Of a stretch of DNA of 6,339 bases, positions 1 to 6,325 are shown piece by piece. The position numbers and the translations under genes were made by a program. The notes under the pieces were generated by a model, which saw only the letters and a list, made by a program, of their open reading frames with translations, made no database searches and was not told the DNA's origin. Numbering within the stretch: position 1 is the stretch's first letter; each line of letters opens with the position of its first letter. This stretch comes from an uncultured Porphyromonadaceae bacterium (lineage in GTDB: Bacteria; Bacteroidota; Bacteroidia; Bacteroidales; Muribaculaceae), in NCBI GenBank assembly GCA_947175225.1, contig CAMWLX010000212.1, forward strand, positions 1-6,339, written 5' to 3'.

Positions 1-1222
1 ATTCAACATTTGTCAAATCATTAGTTAAATGAAAAGCTTTGTTGAGATCTGAAACGCCTAATTTGTTTATATCACATTTAATAGCAGAAGTAATTTTTTG
101 ATTAGAGAAATCAATGTGGTAAGCCTCTGATAATCCTAAATCCTCCCATGTCACCTTTATATTATGCTTAGAGTCAATATATTCACTTAAAGATATGGTT
201 TTCAAAGAAGAATCTTGTGTTTCTTGATAATTCATCTCACATTGATTACCAGCTACCTGCAATACCAAATCATAATCCGCCCACTTATCCTCTGCATCCT
301 TATTGACAGTAGAGCCAAATTCTGGATTGATTTCAACAGTAAAATCATTAGCTTTAGTAAGAATATTGCCATAAATATTTGTCTGATAGTTTCTTTGAAA
401 TGGAATATTTGAGTAGCTGCAATTGAACGAAGTCTCATCAGCATTGACTCCTAAGAGAGAAACATCAGCCTCTTTTCGCTCATTGACGAGCAGGTAATTC
501 ATAAAAAGATAGGTATTTTCTGGTACAGGATAAATCAAACCTTCAGGAAGCCCACTCTCAGGGAAAGAAATTTCAAGTGGGTGTCCTAAAACACTACCAT
601 CCATTATATTCATAGAAGAGTAAATCCCATCAACAGTTATCCCAATTGACTTTAGAGTGGAAGCAGACATTGTATTATAGCTATTCAAATCTTTTGTTCC
701 AATATTCAGTTGTGCAAAAGGTCTTTTAAGAGTAATATGGTGGAACTGACCTTTGTTTACGTTGATATCCTTGAGTACTCCGAAGAAACAATCTAGATCT
801 TCATCGTTTGCGTCCACCTTATCATAGTTAACTTCAAGAGTCTGGAGCGTAGGATTATAATAGAGTTTTGAATCAGTATCATCCTGCTTAACTGCAGTTG
901 CAAGAAACACAAAATTAAAAATGCCTCCACTTGGAAGATCTAATTCAAGCCTTCCATCTTTCTGACCATTTTGTGAGCCAATAGCCACGGGCAAAGTATA
1001 TAGAGGAACAGTATTCCCAACTTGATATACATAGCAATTCAATTCCGAAATCAAACTTCCATTGGAAGCTTCGCGTGTACGCAAATCAGAATCAGGAATT
1101 GAAATCTCAAAACTGACATGATTATTTTCATAAGAAGAGTAGATAATATCATCAGAGCTGCAGGAATTGAGCAATCCGGATATAAAAAGAGAGAAGAAGA
1201 AAAAGAGAGTTAGATTTTTCAT
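1..1222 (-). CDS. Type V pilin-like (fimbrillin-like) lipoprotein, C-terminus missing
   Basis: The reading frame starts at the ATG ending at base 1222 and stays open to the left edge: 407 residues are visible and the stop lies outside the window. Residues 1-21 form a lipoprotein signal peptide (Phe-rich core, LNSC, lipid Cys21), followed by SSDD, which fits a Bacteroidetes surface-export signal. Arginines 48 and 50 (LRTRE) sit where type V pilins are cut by an Arg-specific protease before strand exchange. The domain core carries RPFAQLNIG (167-175), MNYLLV and QRNYQTNIYG (276-285), all shared with the next gene upstream (1254-2186). From about residue 290 it continues with VEINPEF and at least 115 more residues that the paralogue lacks; I do not recognise this part. 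Probable role: accessory or tip subunit of a surface pilus. It is the last visible gene of the cluster, 31 bases after its paralogue. The family is well supported; the exact role is inference. Confidence 0.85.
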   Translation of the reverse strand, partial: MKNLTLFFFFSLFISGLLNSCSSDDIIYSSYENNHVSFEISIPDSDLRTREASNGSLISELNCYVYQVGNTVPLYTLPVAIGSQNGQKDGRLELDLPSGGIFNFVFLATAVKQDDTDSKLYYNPTLQTLEVNYDKVDANDEDLDCFFGVLKDINVNKGQFHHITLKRPFAQLNIGTKDLNSYNTMSASTLKSIGITVDGIYSSMNIMDGSVLGHPLEISFPESGLPEGLIYPVPENTYLFMNYLLVNERKEADVSLLGVNADETSFNCSYSNIPFQRNYQTNIYGNILTKANDFTVEINPEFGSTVNKDAEDKWADYDLVLQVAGNQCEMNYQETQDSSLKTISLSEYIDSKHNIKVTWEDLGLSEAYHIDFSNQKITSAIKCDINKLGVSDLNKAFHLTNDLTNVE

Positions 1223-1253
1223 AATGATAGCGATTGGAAAAAGTTTGTAAAAT

Positions 1254-2186
1254 TCACTCTGTAGGAAGTTCTTTGGTGAGAAGAGTTTTTCCGTAAACAT
1301 TGGTTTGATAGTTTCGTTCAACTGCAACCTTGGGAATATTGATAGTCTTGGAAGAAGTTGATGAATTGGTATGATTGACGATAATGTCTACGTTAACTAA
1401 TTTTCGTTGATCGACAAGCAGATAGTTCATTGCCAAATAAGAAAATCCCTCAATTGGATATAACTGGTCGGAAGGAACTGTAGAAGATTTAAAGCTAACG
1501 TCCAGAGGTTCACCTACAATATCACCTGTCATAAGGTTCACCTTATTATATATACTAGACACTTTCACTGCAATGTCTTTTACAGGGGTGGTTGCATTAT
1601 ATTCCTCATAGTCCAGCGTCCCTATATTAAGTTGGGCGAATGGTCTTGTAAGCTCGATAGTTTTAGCGTCTACATGTGCTGTGGTAACTATCGTTCGAGA
1701 GGCAAAGAAACAATCCAGTTCTTCATCATTACCGTTGATAATATTGTAGTTTACCGACAATGTCCTATCAGTGATATTGTAGTGGAGTTTAGATGTCTGT
1801 GCATTGTGATTTATGGAAGTTCCTAAAAACACAACATCAAATTTTTGATTTTGCGGCAGCATTATTGATATGTCCCCAATTTTCTTTCCATCGATAACCT
1901 TCACGTCGATATCCAGCACTTGGATGGGTACCGCATTATATCCATTGGCTTGATTATATACATAGCCCTTGAGAACAGTAATTGAAGAACCATCAGAAAA
2001 CTTATAATCAGGTGCAAGAGTTCGTGTTGGATCACCAGTCATACCTTTGAAATCAAGATGAAATTGCACAGCTATCAAATCCTCCTGATTGTGAAATGAA
2101 TCGGGATTTAAATCATCAGTGCATCCAGAGCAAAATATCAGAGTAGAAAATCCTACTATTGCAGAAAAAAGATTTTTGAATGTCAT
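1254..2186 (-). CDS. Type V pilin-like (fimbrillin-like) lipoprotein, short paralogue
   Basis: This is a complete gene of 310 residues. Its signal peptide ends in FCSGC with lipid Cys22, followed by TDD, an acidic export-type signal. PTRTL with Arg55 is a possible site of Arg-specific maturation. The core has DEELDCFF (154-161), RPFAQLNIG (181-189), MNYLLV and RNYQTNVYG (291-299). These match the downstream partial gene closely and in the same order, so the two are tandem paralogues. It stops only 11 residues after the RNYQTNVYG motif, whereas the paralogue runs on for more than 115 residues. It therefore lacks a C-terminal segment and may be a differently terminated subunit (cap or tip) rather than a shaft pilin. 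The family may be one of the Bacteroides fimbrillin-like DUFs (possibly DUF6562, from memory). A strong hairpin lies upstream, between this gene and the 409-residue pilin, so its expression may be reduced relative to that gene. Confidence 0.88.
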   Translation of the reverse strand: MTFKNLFSAIVGFSTLIFCSGCTDDLNPDSFHNQEDLIAVQFHLDFKGMTGDPTRTLAPDYKFSDGSSITVLKGYVYNQANGYNAVPIQVLDIDVKVIDGKKIGDISIMLPQNQKFDVVFLGTSINHNAQTSKLHYNITDRTLSVNYNIINGNDEELDCFFASRTIVTTAHVDAKTIELTRPFAQLNIGTLDYEEYNATTPVKDIAVKVSSIYNKVNLMTGDIVGEPLDVSFKSSTVPSDQLYPIEGFSYLAMNYLLVDQRKLVNVDIIVNHTNSSTSSKTINIPKVAVERNYQTNVYGKTLLTKELPTE

Positions 2187-2212
2187 GATAAAGAATTTTT
2201 ACAAATTATAGC

Positions 2213-2257
2213 AAAAAGGGGAGCCTCATATATTGGACTCATATATGAAAGCTCCCC
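2213..2257 (-). terminator. Intrinsic terminator or attenuator after the main pilin gene
   Basis: On the minus strand an outer GC-rich 7-bp stem (GGGGAGC at 2257-2251 with GCTCCCC at 2224-2218) encloses a 1-by-2 internal loop, an inner AT-rich stem of about 8 bp (2226-2233 with 2241-2248) and a 7-base loop (2234-2240). Five U residues (2217-2213) follow at once, as in a rho-independent terminator. It lies 37 bases after the stop of the 409-residue pilin and 27 bases before the start of the next pilin gene. Because the genes beyond it belong to the same pilus family and have no obvious promoter, partial termination (attenuation) is more likely than the end of the operon; this is inference. Confidence 0.85.
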
Positions 2258-2294
2258 GATCATCTAATCATCTATTGGTAAAGAAATAAATCTC

Positions 2295-3524
2295 TTATTC
2301 CTGTCCTTCCCATGAAATATCTTGAGTGCCTTCCCAAGTCGGGTCTACTACAATATCAAGTACATAGTGGGTAGAAAGGACGCCGTGACCACCACCTTCT
2401 TCAGGATTCTCTGGATCAAACTGCTTATTGTAGATCACATATTTCTCATTAGCTTTTAGTCCACCAGTAGGAATATCAGTAGTGAGATTAGCGTCAGTTG
2501 AGTTAAGATCACCTGTCACATTGATAGCGAAGCTGAACTGTTCCATAGTCGATCCTGCATTATAAGCCTTCCTTGAGTCTGGAGCGAGCATAAGATAAGA
2601 ACCGATGCAATACATATTTCGACTCTTGAAAGTTACCACCTGCGGTATTGTAAGGCTGCCGTCAACGTTTGTAATAGCCTTGCCATTCAGAGTAAAGGTA
2701 GACTGAGAAAGATCCTTAAGAATAAGTTCATCTGTTCCGTAATTCCAACCATAAGGAAGAGTCTCAGAAGTCGATGACTCTTTCTGGGTGAAAACTGACG
2801 GAGTAGCATCTACAGTCACTTTGCCATCAGATGCATAAGTCCTAAGGATACCATTGTGAACAAGCTCGTCGGTAAGAAGTGAAACCTGACAGAACGGGCG
2901 AGTCAGAGTGACAGATCCAGTAAATTCAGAGTCTACGATATCATCGAGAGTTGCATACTTGGAAAAGTAATCATACTGTTGGGGCTTGAAGTAATCGCCA
3001 TCCGCTACGCTCTTGTTAAGGAGAGCCGGGTAGGCATAGAGGGTTTTGTTGGCGAAGTCAAGGCCGATACCGTCTGTGATCTCCGAGTTCTGAACTTTGT
3101 CGAGAGCATTGCCTGCAAAGAAAAATACTGAGTAGTCTGCGAGATTGATCTCCTCATTGATTTTCGGAATAAGGATATCCAGCATAAAACTTTCCGACTC
3201 GCTATTGTAGATAGCTTGGGGAATACCAGCCTCAAATGAGTCATAGATAAGATTGCCTTTGTTGTAGACTGCATACCAGAGCTTATCTACGGTTCGAGAG
3301 AAGTTATACAGCCCGTCAGAGCCATAGGTGAGGGTAGGGGTCTCTCCTGCACGAGTCTTCAATTCGGATGGCACTCCGATTTTGAGAGAAACTTTCTGAC
3401 AGTCGGTCATATTTAATGTCGGCTCGTTAGCCGGCATTTTTACAGTCTCCTCGTTCTGACAGGAGGTAATGGCGCTGGTCATTGCCAAAGCAGCCATGGA
3501 GCAAAGAATTGTTTTGATTCTCAT
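2295..3524 (-). CDS. Type V pilin-like lipoprotein, candidate major shaft subunit
   Basis: This is a complete gene of 409 residues. The signal peptide ends in AITSC (lipid Cys22) and is followed by QNEE. LKTRAGE with Arg58 is an excellent match to the Arg-specific cleavage site of FimA/Mfa1-type pilins, where removal of the N-terminal piece opens a groove for the donor strand. After it come an N-terminal beta domain (DKLWYAVYNKG at 80-90, YSVFFFAGNA near 131-140), then RPFCQV (209-214), which starts the second half in these families, and KYVIYNKQF near the C-terminus. The last part, with DIVVDPTWEGT and DISWEGQE, could supply the C-terminal donor strand. Hand-counted sample lines are richer in G+C (43-53%) than the 1222-1 gene (30-35%), which fits strong expression. 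An intrinsic terminator follows directly. Calling it the major subunit rests on position, length, composition and the terminator; it could instead be an accessory pilin. Confidence 0.88.
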   Translation of the reverse strand: MRIKTILCSMAALAMTSAITSCQNEETVKMPANEPTLNMTDCQKVSLKIGVPSELKTRAGETPTLTYGSDGLYNFSRTVDKLWYAVYNKGNLIYDSFEAGIPQAIYNSESESFMLDILIPKINEEINLADYSVFFFAGNALDKVQNSEITDGIGLDFANKTLYAYPALLNKSVADGDYFKPQQYDYFSKYATLDDIVDSEFTGSVTLTRPFCQVSLLTDELVHNGILRTYASDGKVTVDATPSVFTQKESSTSETLPYGWNYGTDELILKDLSQSTFTLNGKAITNVDGSLTIPQVVTFKSRNMYCIGSYLMLAPDSRKAYNAGSTMEQFSFAINVTGDLNSTDANLTTDIPTGGLKANEKYVIYNKQFDPENPEEGGGHGVLSTHYVLDIVVDPTWEGTQDISWEGQE

Positions 3525-3578
3525 TGCTTTTGTTGTTAATAATTAAGTGAATAAAAAAATTGATAAAAAAGAAATGTG
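3525..3578 (-). other. AT-rich leader before the candidate major pilin
   Basis: This 54-base gap is almost entirely A and T on the coding strand, with T-runs and then A-rich sequence (AACAACAAAAGC) just before the ATG. There is no hairpin and no clear Bacteroides -7 motif (TAnnTTTG). An A-rich, unstructured leader without a Shine-Dalgarno site is typical of well translated Bacteroidota genes. It is the longest gap upstream of the pilin, so an unrecognised internal promoter is possible but not shown. Confidence 0.35.
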
Positions 3579-4523
3579 TTATAATTGAATCTCGAAAGTC
3601 GCATCCCATTCAGTTTTGATATTAATTCCACTTCCGGAAGTTGCATCTTCATCAACTTCAAGGAAAGAGTAAAAGCTTCCTTTTATAGTTGTTAATCCTC
3701 CATTCTTAAGTGGAATATTGATATTTTTCTTTCTTGCCTTCAAATTGCCGTATTCATCAAAGATTTCAATGGTAGCTGTAACACTCGTTTCCATTTTGTC
3801 ATGAGACAATACGAAATCTGAAGCGAGAATATCTCCTAAAGAATCTATATGAGCCACTTCTGAATCGTAACTAATATCATTCCACCACCAATTTATATTT
3901 CCTGTCTTACCATGGATAGCTGCAGGAAGAGAAGAAGTATATCTGACTATAACTTTAGACGGTACAAATTTGGCACTGTCAGTAGCAATCAGTTTATAAT
4001 GTCCCATTGCCGGAAGAGCCGTGAGCGAAGTATGAGTTGTATTATACGCAATATTTTTTGCTTCGGAAGCTCGATATGCTATCTTGTATGGATGAGAGCC
4101 GGAATAGCTATATTTATTTTTCAATAGCAACTCACTGAAATCATCGTCGTAGAAATTGTAGCCGTGAGACTTATCGTCAGATTCATACATTACCCAACCT
4201 ACCATTGTGTATCTTCCGGGATGAATTTCCATTCTAATATTATTATCCGTTGATGATGCAACAGTGGTAGGAATTCCTTCAGTCATGGGAAAAGCAGCAA
4301 CATAATACTTAAGATAAGGCTCAGAGGATTCTGTTCTCGTTTTGAAATACAGCGAATCAATTGATTTATGTTGAACGAAGGTTGGTTCAAAATCCACATG
4401 AACATCGAGTGGTATCTTATAGCTATCACGAAGACAATATTCCTCATCTTCGGGTGCATCTTTACTGCAAGCAATAGCTGGTATAAGAGCTGCAATTAGC
4501 ATAAATCTTACAAATTGTCTCAT
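3579..4523 (-). CDS. Fimbrial-type lipoprotein, candidate pilus anchor or minor subunit
   Basis: This is a complete gene of 314 residues. The signal peptide ends in PAIAC (lipid Cys19) and is followed by SKDAPEDEEY, a strongly acidic surface-export type signal. The layout recalls Bacteroidetes fimbrial lipoproteins of the FimB/Mfa2 anchor or related fimbrillin DUF type. It has an N-terminal strand region, then YLKYYVAAFP (70-79), then PGRYTMVGWVMY (102-113), resembling the 'G-x-Y-x-(V/F)-x-W' stretch of such proteins. LPAMGHYKLIATD (170-182) stands where pilin relatives have RPFAQ. KTRT with Arg63 resembles a pilin maturation site, so a pilin role is also possible. The C-terminal half is rich in beta-type sequence and has WWW at about 216-218. 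The gene starts 4 bases after the stop of the DUF1566-like lipoprotein and precedes the candidate shaft pilin, the place where an anchor or initiator subunit could be encoded. Lipoprotein: sure; fimbrial family: likely; anchor role: inference. Confidence 0.8.
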   Translation of the reverse strand: MRQFVRFMLIAALIPAIACSKDAPEDEEYCLRDSYKIPLDVHVDFEPTFVQHKSIDSLYFKTRTESSEPYLKYYVAAFPMTEGIPTTVASSTDNNIRMEIHPGRYTMVGWVMYESDDKSHGYNFYDDDFSELLLKNKYSYSGSHPYKIAYRASEAKNIAYNTTHTSLTALPAMGHYKLIATDSAKFVPSKVIVRYTSSLPAAIHGKTGNINWWWNDISYDSEVAHIDSLGDILASDFVLSHDKMETSVTATIEIFDEYGNLKARKKNINIPLKNGGLTTIKGSFYSFLEVDEDATSGSGINIKTEWDATFEIQL

Positions 4524-4527
4524 ATAA

Positions 4528-5199
4528 TCATCGATATATAGTGATTACCGGTCTGCTTCTGTGTCCCTGAAGTTTGGGTGTCTCATGAATTGTTCCCCAG
4601 TGCATGGAGAAGAGCCATGCTTTCCCCGGTTCTTGTCCGGCTACTTCAGTAGATGACCAGTACCAGCAATAATCTGCATCGTCAGCGAGAGGATCTCCTC
4701 CAACACCTGCCATTCGATCATTAAGTCTTAACTCAGTATTATTCTTTGCTTGGAATAGGAGTACCAGCTGACCGACAGACGGTATATAAGCCGACTGGCC
4801 ATAAGTCCAAAGGTCGAATACATTCTTTGCCAGAGGCGAATTTATTTTTTCATTTGCATGAAGAATCCAAGTATTCTCGTTGCCGTCAAAAGCTCGGATA
4901 TCTGCCGAAGTTCCCTGGCTTTCAAGTTCTGTCTCTGAGAAAGCTGCATCCGGAAGATCGTTGAGATAAACTGCAAATCCGGCAATGTCCGCTGTTAGGT
5001 CCGGATTCACCCAGTATACAATAGCCGTAGCAATTTTATCTGATTTTAAAAACTCACAATAAGGCATTATCTCACCGTCTGTACATACTACCCAACCAAT
5101 TTTGAAAGGTGGTGTTGGCTCGTCATTATGATCGCAATGGCAAGATCCCGTGAACAATAGCACACAGAGCAAAAGATAAAGTGTAATACATTTTTTCAT
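4528..5199 (-). CDS. Lipoprotein with DUF1566/Lcl_C-like (lectin-like) domain
   Basis: This is a complete gene of 223 residues. The signal peptide ends in FTGSC (lipid Cys20), followed by HCDHNDEP. The rest is one domain of the DUF1566/Lcl_C type common in Bacteroidota surface proteins: IGWVVCTDGEIMP (34-46) as the usual 'IG-x-V-x-x-x-DG' opening, AIVYWV (59-64) and GFAVYL (74-79). After these come YIPSVGQLVLLF (138-149) as the 'W/Y-(L/I)-P-S-x-G-(E/Q)-L' motif, GGDPL, WYWSSTE (179-185), KAWLF and the closing RSRPVITIY (214-222). This fold resembles C-type-lectin/FGE-like domains used for ligand binding, so an adhesin role at the pilus tip or base is plausible. Its ATG overlaps the stop of the membrane-protein gene by ATGA, and the next lipoprotein starts 4 bases after its stop, so it is firmly inside the operon. 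It lacks an obvious pilin domain, so how it would join a pilus is unclear. Confidence 0.85.
   Translation of the reverse strand: MKKCITLYLLLCVLLFTGSCHCDHNDEPTPPFKIGWVVCTDGEIMPYCEFLKSDKIATAIVYWVNPDLTADIAGFAVYLNDLPDAAFSETELESQGTSADIRAFDGNENTWILHANEKINSPLAKNVFDLWTYGQSAYIPSVGQLVLLFQAKNNTELRLNDRMAGVGGDPLADDADYCWYWSSTEVAGQEPGKAWLFSMHWGTIHETPKLQGHRSRPVITIYR
5196..5199 (-). other. ATGA start-stop overlap (translational coupling)
   Basis: The TGA of the 196-residue membrane-protein gene and the ATG of the DUF1566-like lipoprotein share bases (ATGA on the minus strand). This supports the chosen start and coupled translation of the two genes from one mRNA. Confidence 0.85.
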
Positions 5200-5786
5200 A
5201 ATACAGAAATATCAAATGAATTGAGTATGTGATTCTTCTCTTTATCGAAAATGAACCAAGCTTCCGAAGTGAAGGGAGTGTTTGATTTGTCGATAGCTTG
5301 ATATTTAACTTTCACTCTCCAGCCACAATGATTCCCTTGAGGTTTTTCCAACATATTATTGATTTTTGTGATAGCATTCGAGCTTTCGGAAAATCGGTCC
5401 ATCAAATAAAGATAAGAGTCATTGTCGTCTTTAAAATTTCCTTCTTGAGAATCCTGAATAATATTAAGACTATATCTGAGGAATCTTTCTGAAAGTTCCA
5501 TCATCTCGTTTTCGGGACACAATCGGTTTGTGAAGACTGAATCAGGCTCTGATATATCAAGAACTTTTAGGGAAGAAGGGTTATCAAGCTTTATTTTTAA
5601 TGCATCCACAGCGGTCTTTTCGATTTCCCTTTTTTTTAAAGGTTTGATCCTATCAGAAGTAAGAATAATCACAGCTGTTGCAACTAATAACATGATTATA
5701 CCCACTAAACTCAGCCCTAACCACATCAATTTTTGAGCTTGTCTGACTTCTTTTTTAAACCCATCATCGTTATTAGGAGTTTTCAT
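5196..5786 (-). CDS. Single-pass membrane protein of unknown function
   Basis: This is a complete gene of 196 residues that I do not recognise. A short charged N-terminus (K11, K12, R15, K19) precedes one hydrophobic helix at about residues 20-42, with no lipobox or clear cleavage site. By the positive-inside rule the N-terminus is cytoplasmic and the remaining roughly 150 residues face the periplasm. That part begins with a likely helix (KKREIEKTAVDALKIKLDNP) and the stretch NPSSLKVLDISEPDSVF, which recalls small domains with an 'L-x-(N/D)-P-x-S-x-K' motif. It ends in a beta-type region, GWRVKVKYQAID then EAWFIFDKEKNHILN, that looks like a compact secretory-domain fold. It overlaps both neighbours by ATGA, so it is co-translated with the zinc-ribbon protein and the surface lipoprotein. 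It could be a periplasmic partner or assembly helper of the pilus proteins, but nothing in the sequence proves this. Confidence 0.8.
   Translation of the reverse strand: MKTPNNDDGFKKEVRQAQKLMWLGLSLVGIIMLLVATAVIILTSDRIKPLKKREIEKTAVDALKIKLDNPSSLKVLDISEPDSVFTNRLCPENEMMELSERFLRYSLNIIQDSQEGNFKDDNDSYLYLMDRFSESSNAITKINNMLEKPQGNHCGWRVKVKYQAIDKSNTPFTSEAWFIFDKEKNHILNSFDISVL
5783..5786 (-). other. ATGA start-stop overlap (translational coupling)
   Basis: The stop of the zinc-ribbon gene (TGA) and the start of the 196-residue membrane-protein gene overlap as ATGA on the minus strand. This fixes the membrane protein's start and places the zinc-ribbon gene in the same transcript. Confidence 0.85.
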
Positions 5787-6325
5787 AGTTGTATAACTTC
5801 CTTATTATCATTAAAACCAAACCGATGCTTTTGACAGTTTCCCTTATTATCATATGTATCTACAGGCGAAGAAGTAGCACCTTCGGAAAGCAACGATTCA
5901 AGTTCCTCCAAAGAAAACTCGTGTCCGGAAGTGTTTCTCCAGATAGTAAAATTGCAAAGATTTTGGGGATGTTTGAAATTACTGCAGCCTATTGATCTGG
6001 ATCCAACGTATAATGTCCCTCCACATTTCGGGCACGTTCCGATCTGAGAAGTCATATTCACAGAGCCATCAAGATTAAAAGAAAGAATAGAAGTAAAGCA
6101 TTTCCCTTCTTTGGTGGCAAATCCATCAAGAAGAATCTTTTTATTTAATAATAATTGAACAGCCTCTGTGTCACTTATGCGGCGGTTTCCGATCGTGGAA
6201 AAGAGAAAGAAACTGCAAGATGGTTGCTCTCCAAAGGAATTTTCACAAGCAAATCCTTTTAATGTCTTGACCACATTTCCCCCACACTGAGGACACTTTC
6301 CAATGATTGTTTTTTCTGATTCCAT
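5783..6325 (-). CDS. Double zinc-ribbon protein, topoisomerase C-terminal-repeat-like
   Basis: This is a complete gene of 180 residues with no signal peptide or membrane segment, so it is cytoplasmic. It consists of two repeats. Repeat 1 has CPQCGG (Cys11, Cys14), Cys27 and Cys37, then CSFFLFSTIGNRRIS, a helix with QLLLNKK, and GFATKEGKCF followed by SFNLDGSV. Repeat 2 has CPKCGG (Cys98, Cys101), Cys114 and Cys124, then CNFTIWRNTSGHEFS, a helix with ESLLSEG, and a degenerate tail YDNKGNCQKHRFGF. This order (zinc ribbon, 'C-x-(F/Y)-x-(I/L)-W' strand, helix ending in LL-x-x-(G/K), then 'K-x-G-K-x-F') is that of the C-terminal repeats of Bacteroidetes topoisomerase III-like and toprim proteins. 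No toprim or topoisomerase catalytic core is present, so it is not an enzyme of that type. Nucleic-acid or protein binding through the ribbons is likely, and its job in a pilus cluster is unknown. The ATG ending at 6325 is followed by an uninterrupted ribbon repeat; only 14 bases lie upstream, so the promoter is outside the window. Confidence 0.85.
   Translation of the reverse strand: MESEKTIIGKCPQCGGNVVKTLKGFACENSFGEQPSCSFFLFSTIGNRRISDTEAVQLLLNKKILLDGFATKEGKCFTSILSFNLDGSVNMTSQIGTCPKCGGTLYVGSRSIGCSNFKHPQNLCNFTIWRNTSGHEFSLEELESLLSEGATSSPVDTYDNKGNCQKHRFGFNDNKEVIQL

Noticed and set aside
215..412. 65-residue plus-strand open frame at the left end.
   Set aside because: It is antisense to the continuous pilin-like frame that runs from 1222 off the left edge, and it has low-complexity Ile/Leu-rich sequence.
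2202..2210. TATAATTTG on the minus strand just before the 310-residue pilin gene, resembling a Bacteroides -7 promoter element.
   Set aside because: The spacing between TA and TTTG is one base off the TAnnTTTG consensus, and the -33 position would fall inside the terminator hairpin without a properly placed TTTG.
3005..3274. 89-residue minus-strand open frame inside the main pilin gene.
   Set aside because: It lies wholly within the pilin coding sequence in another frame; its Ser/Lys-rich composition looks like a frame shadow.
3427..3609. 60-residue minus-strand open frame spanning the gap between the 314- and 409-residue genes.
   Set aside because: It overlaps the ends of two well supported lipoprotein genes in another frame and has no recognisable protein features beyond AT-driven hydrophobic residues.
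4528..4720. Possible variable region of a diversity-generating retroelement at the 3' end of the DUF1566-like gene.
   Set aside because: The codons are not enriched in the AAY-derived residues typical of such regions, no near-identical template repeat was seen, and no reverse transcriptase gene lies in the window. One outside the window cannot be excluded.
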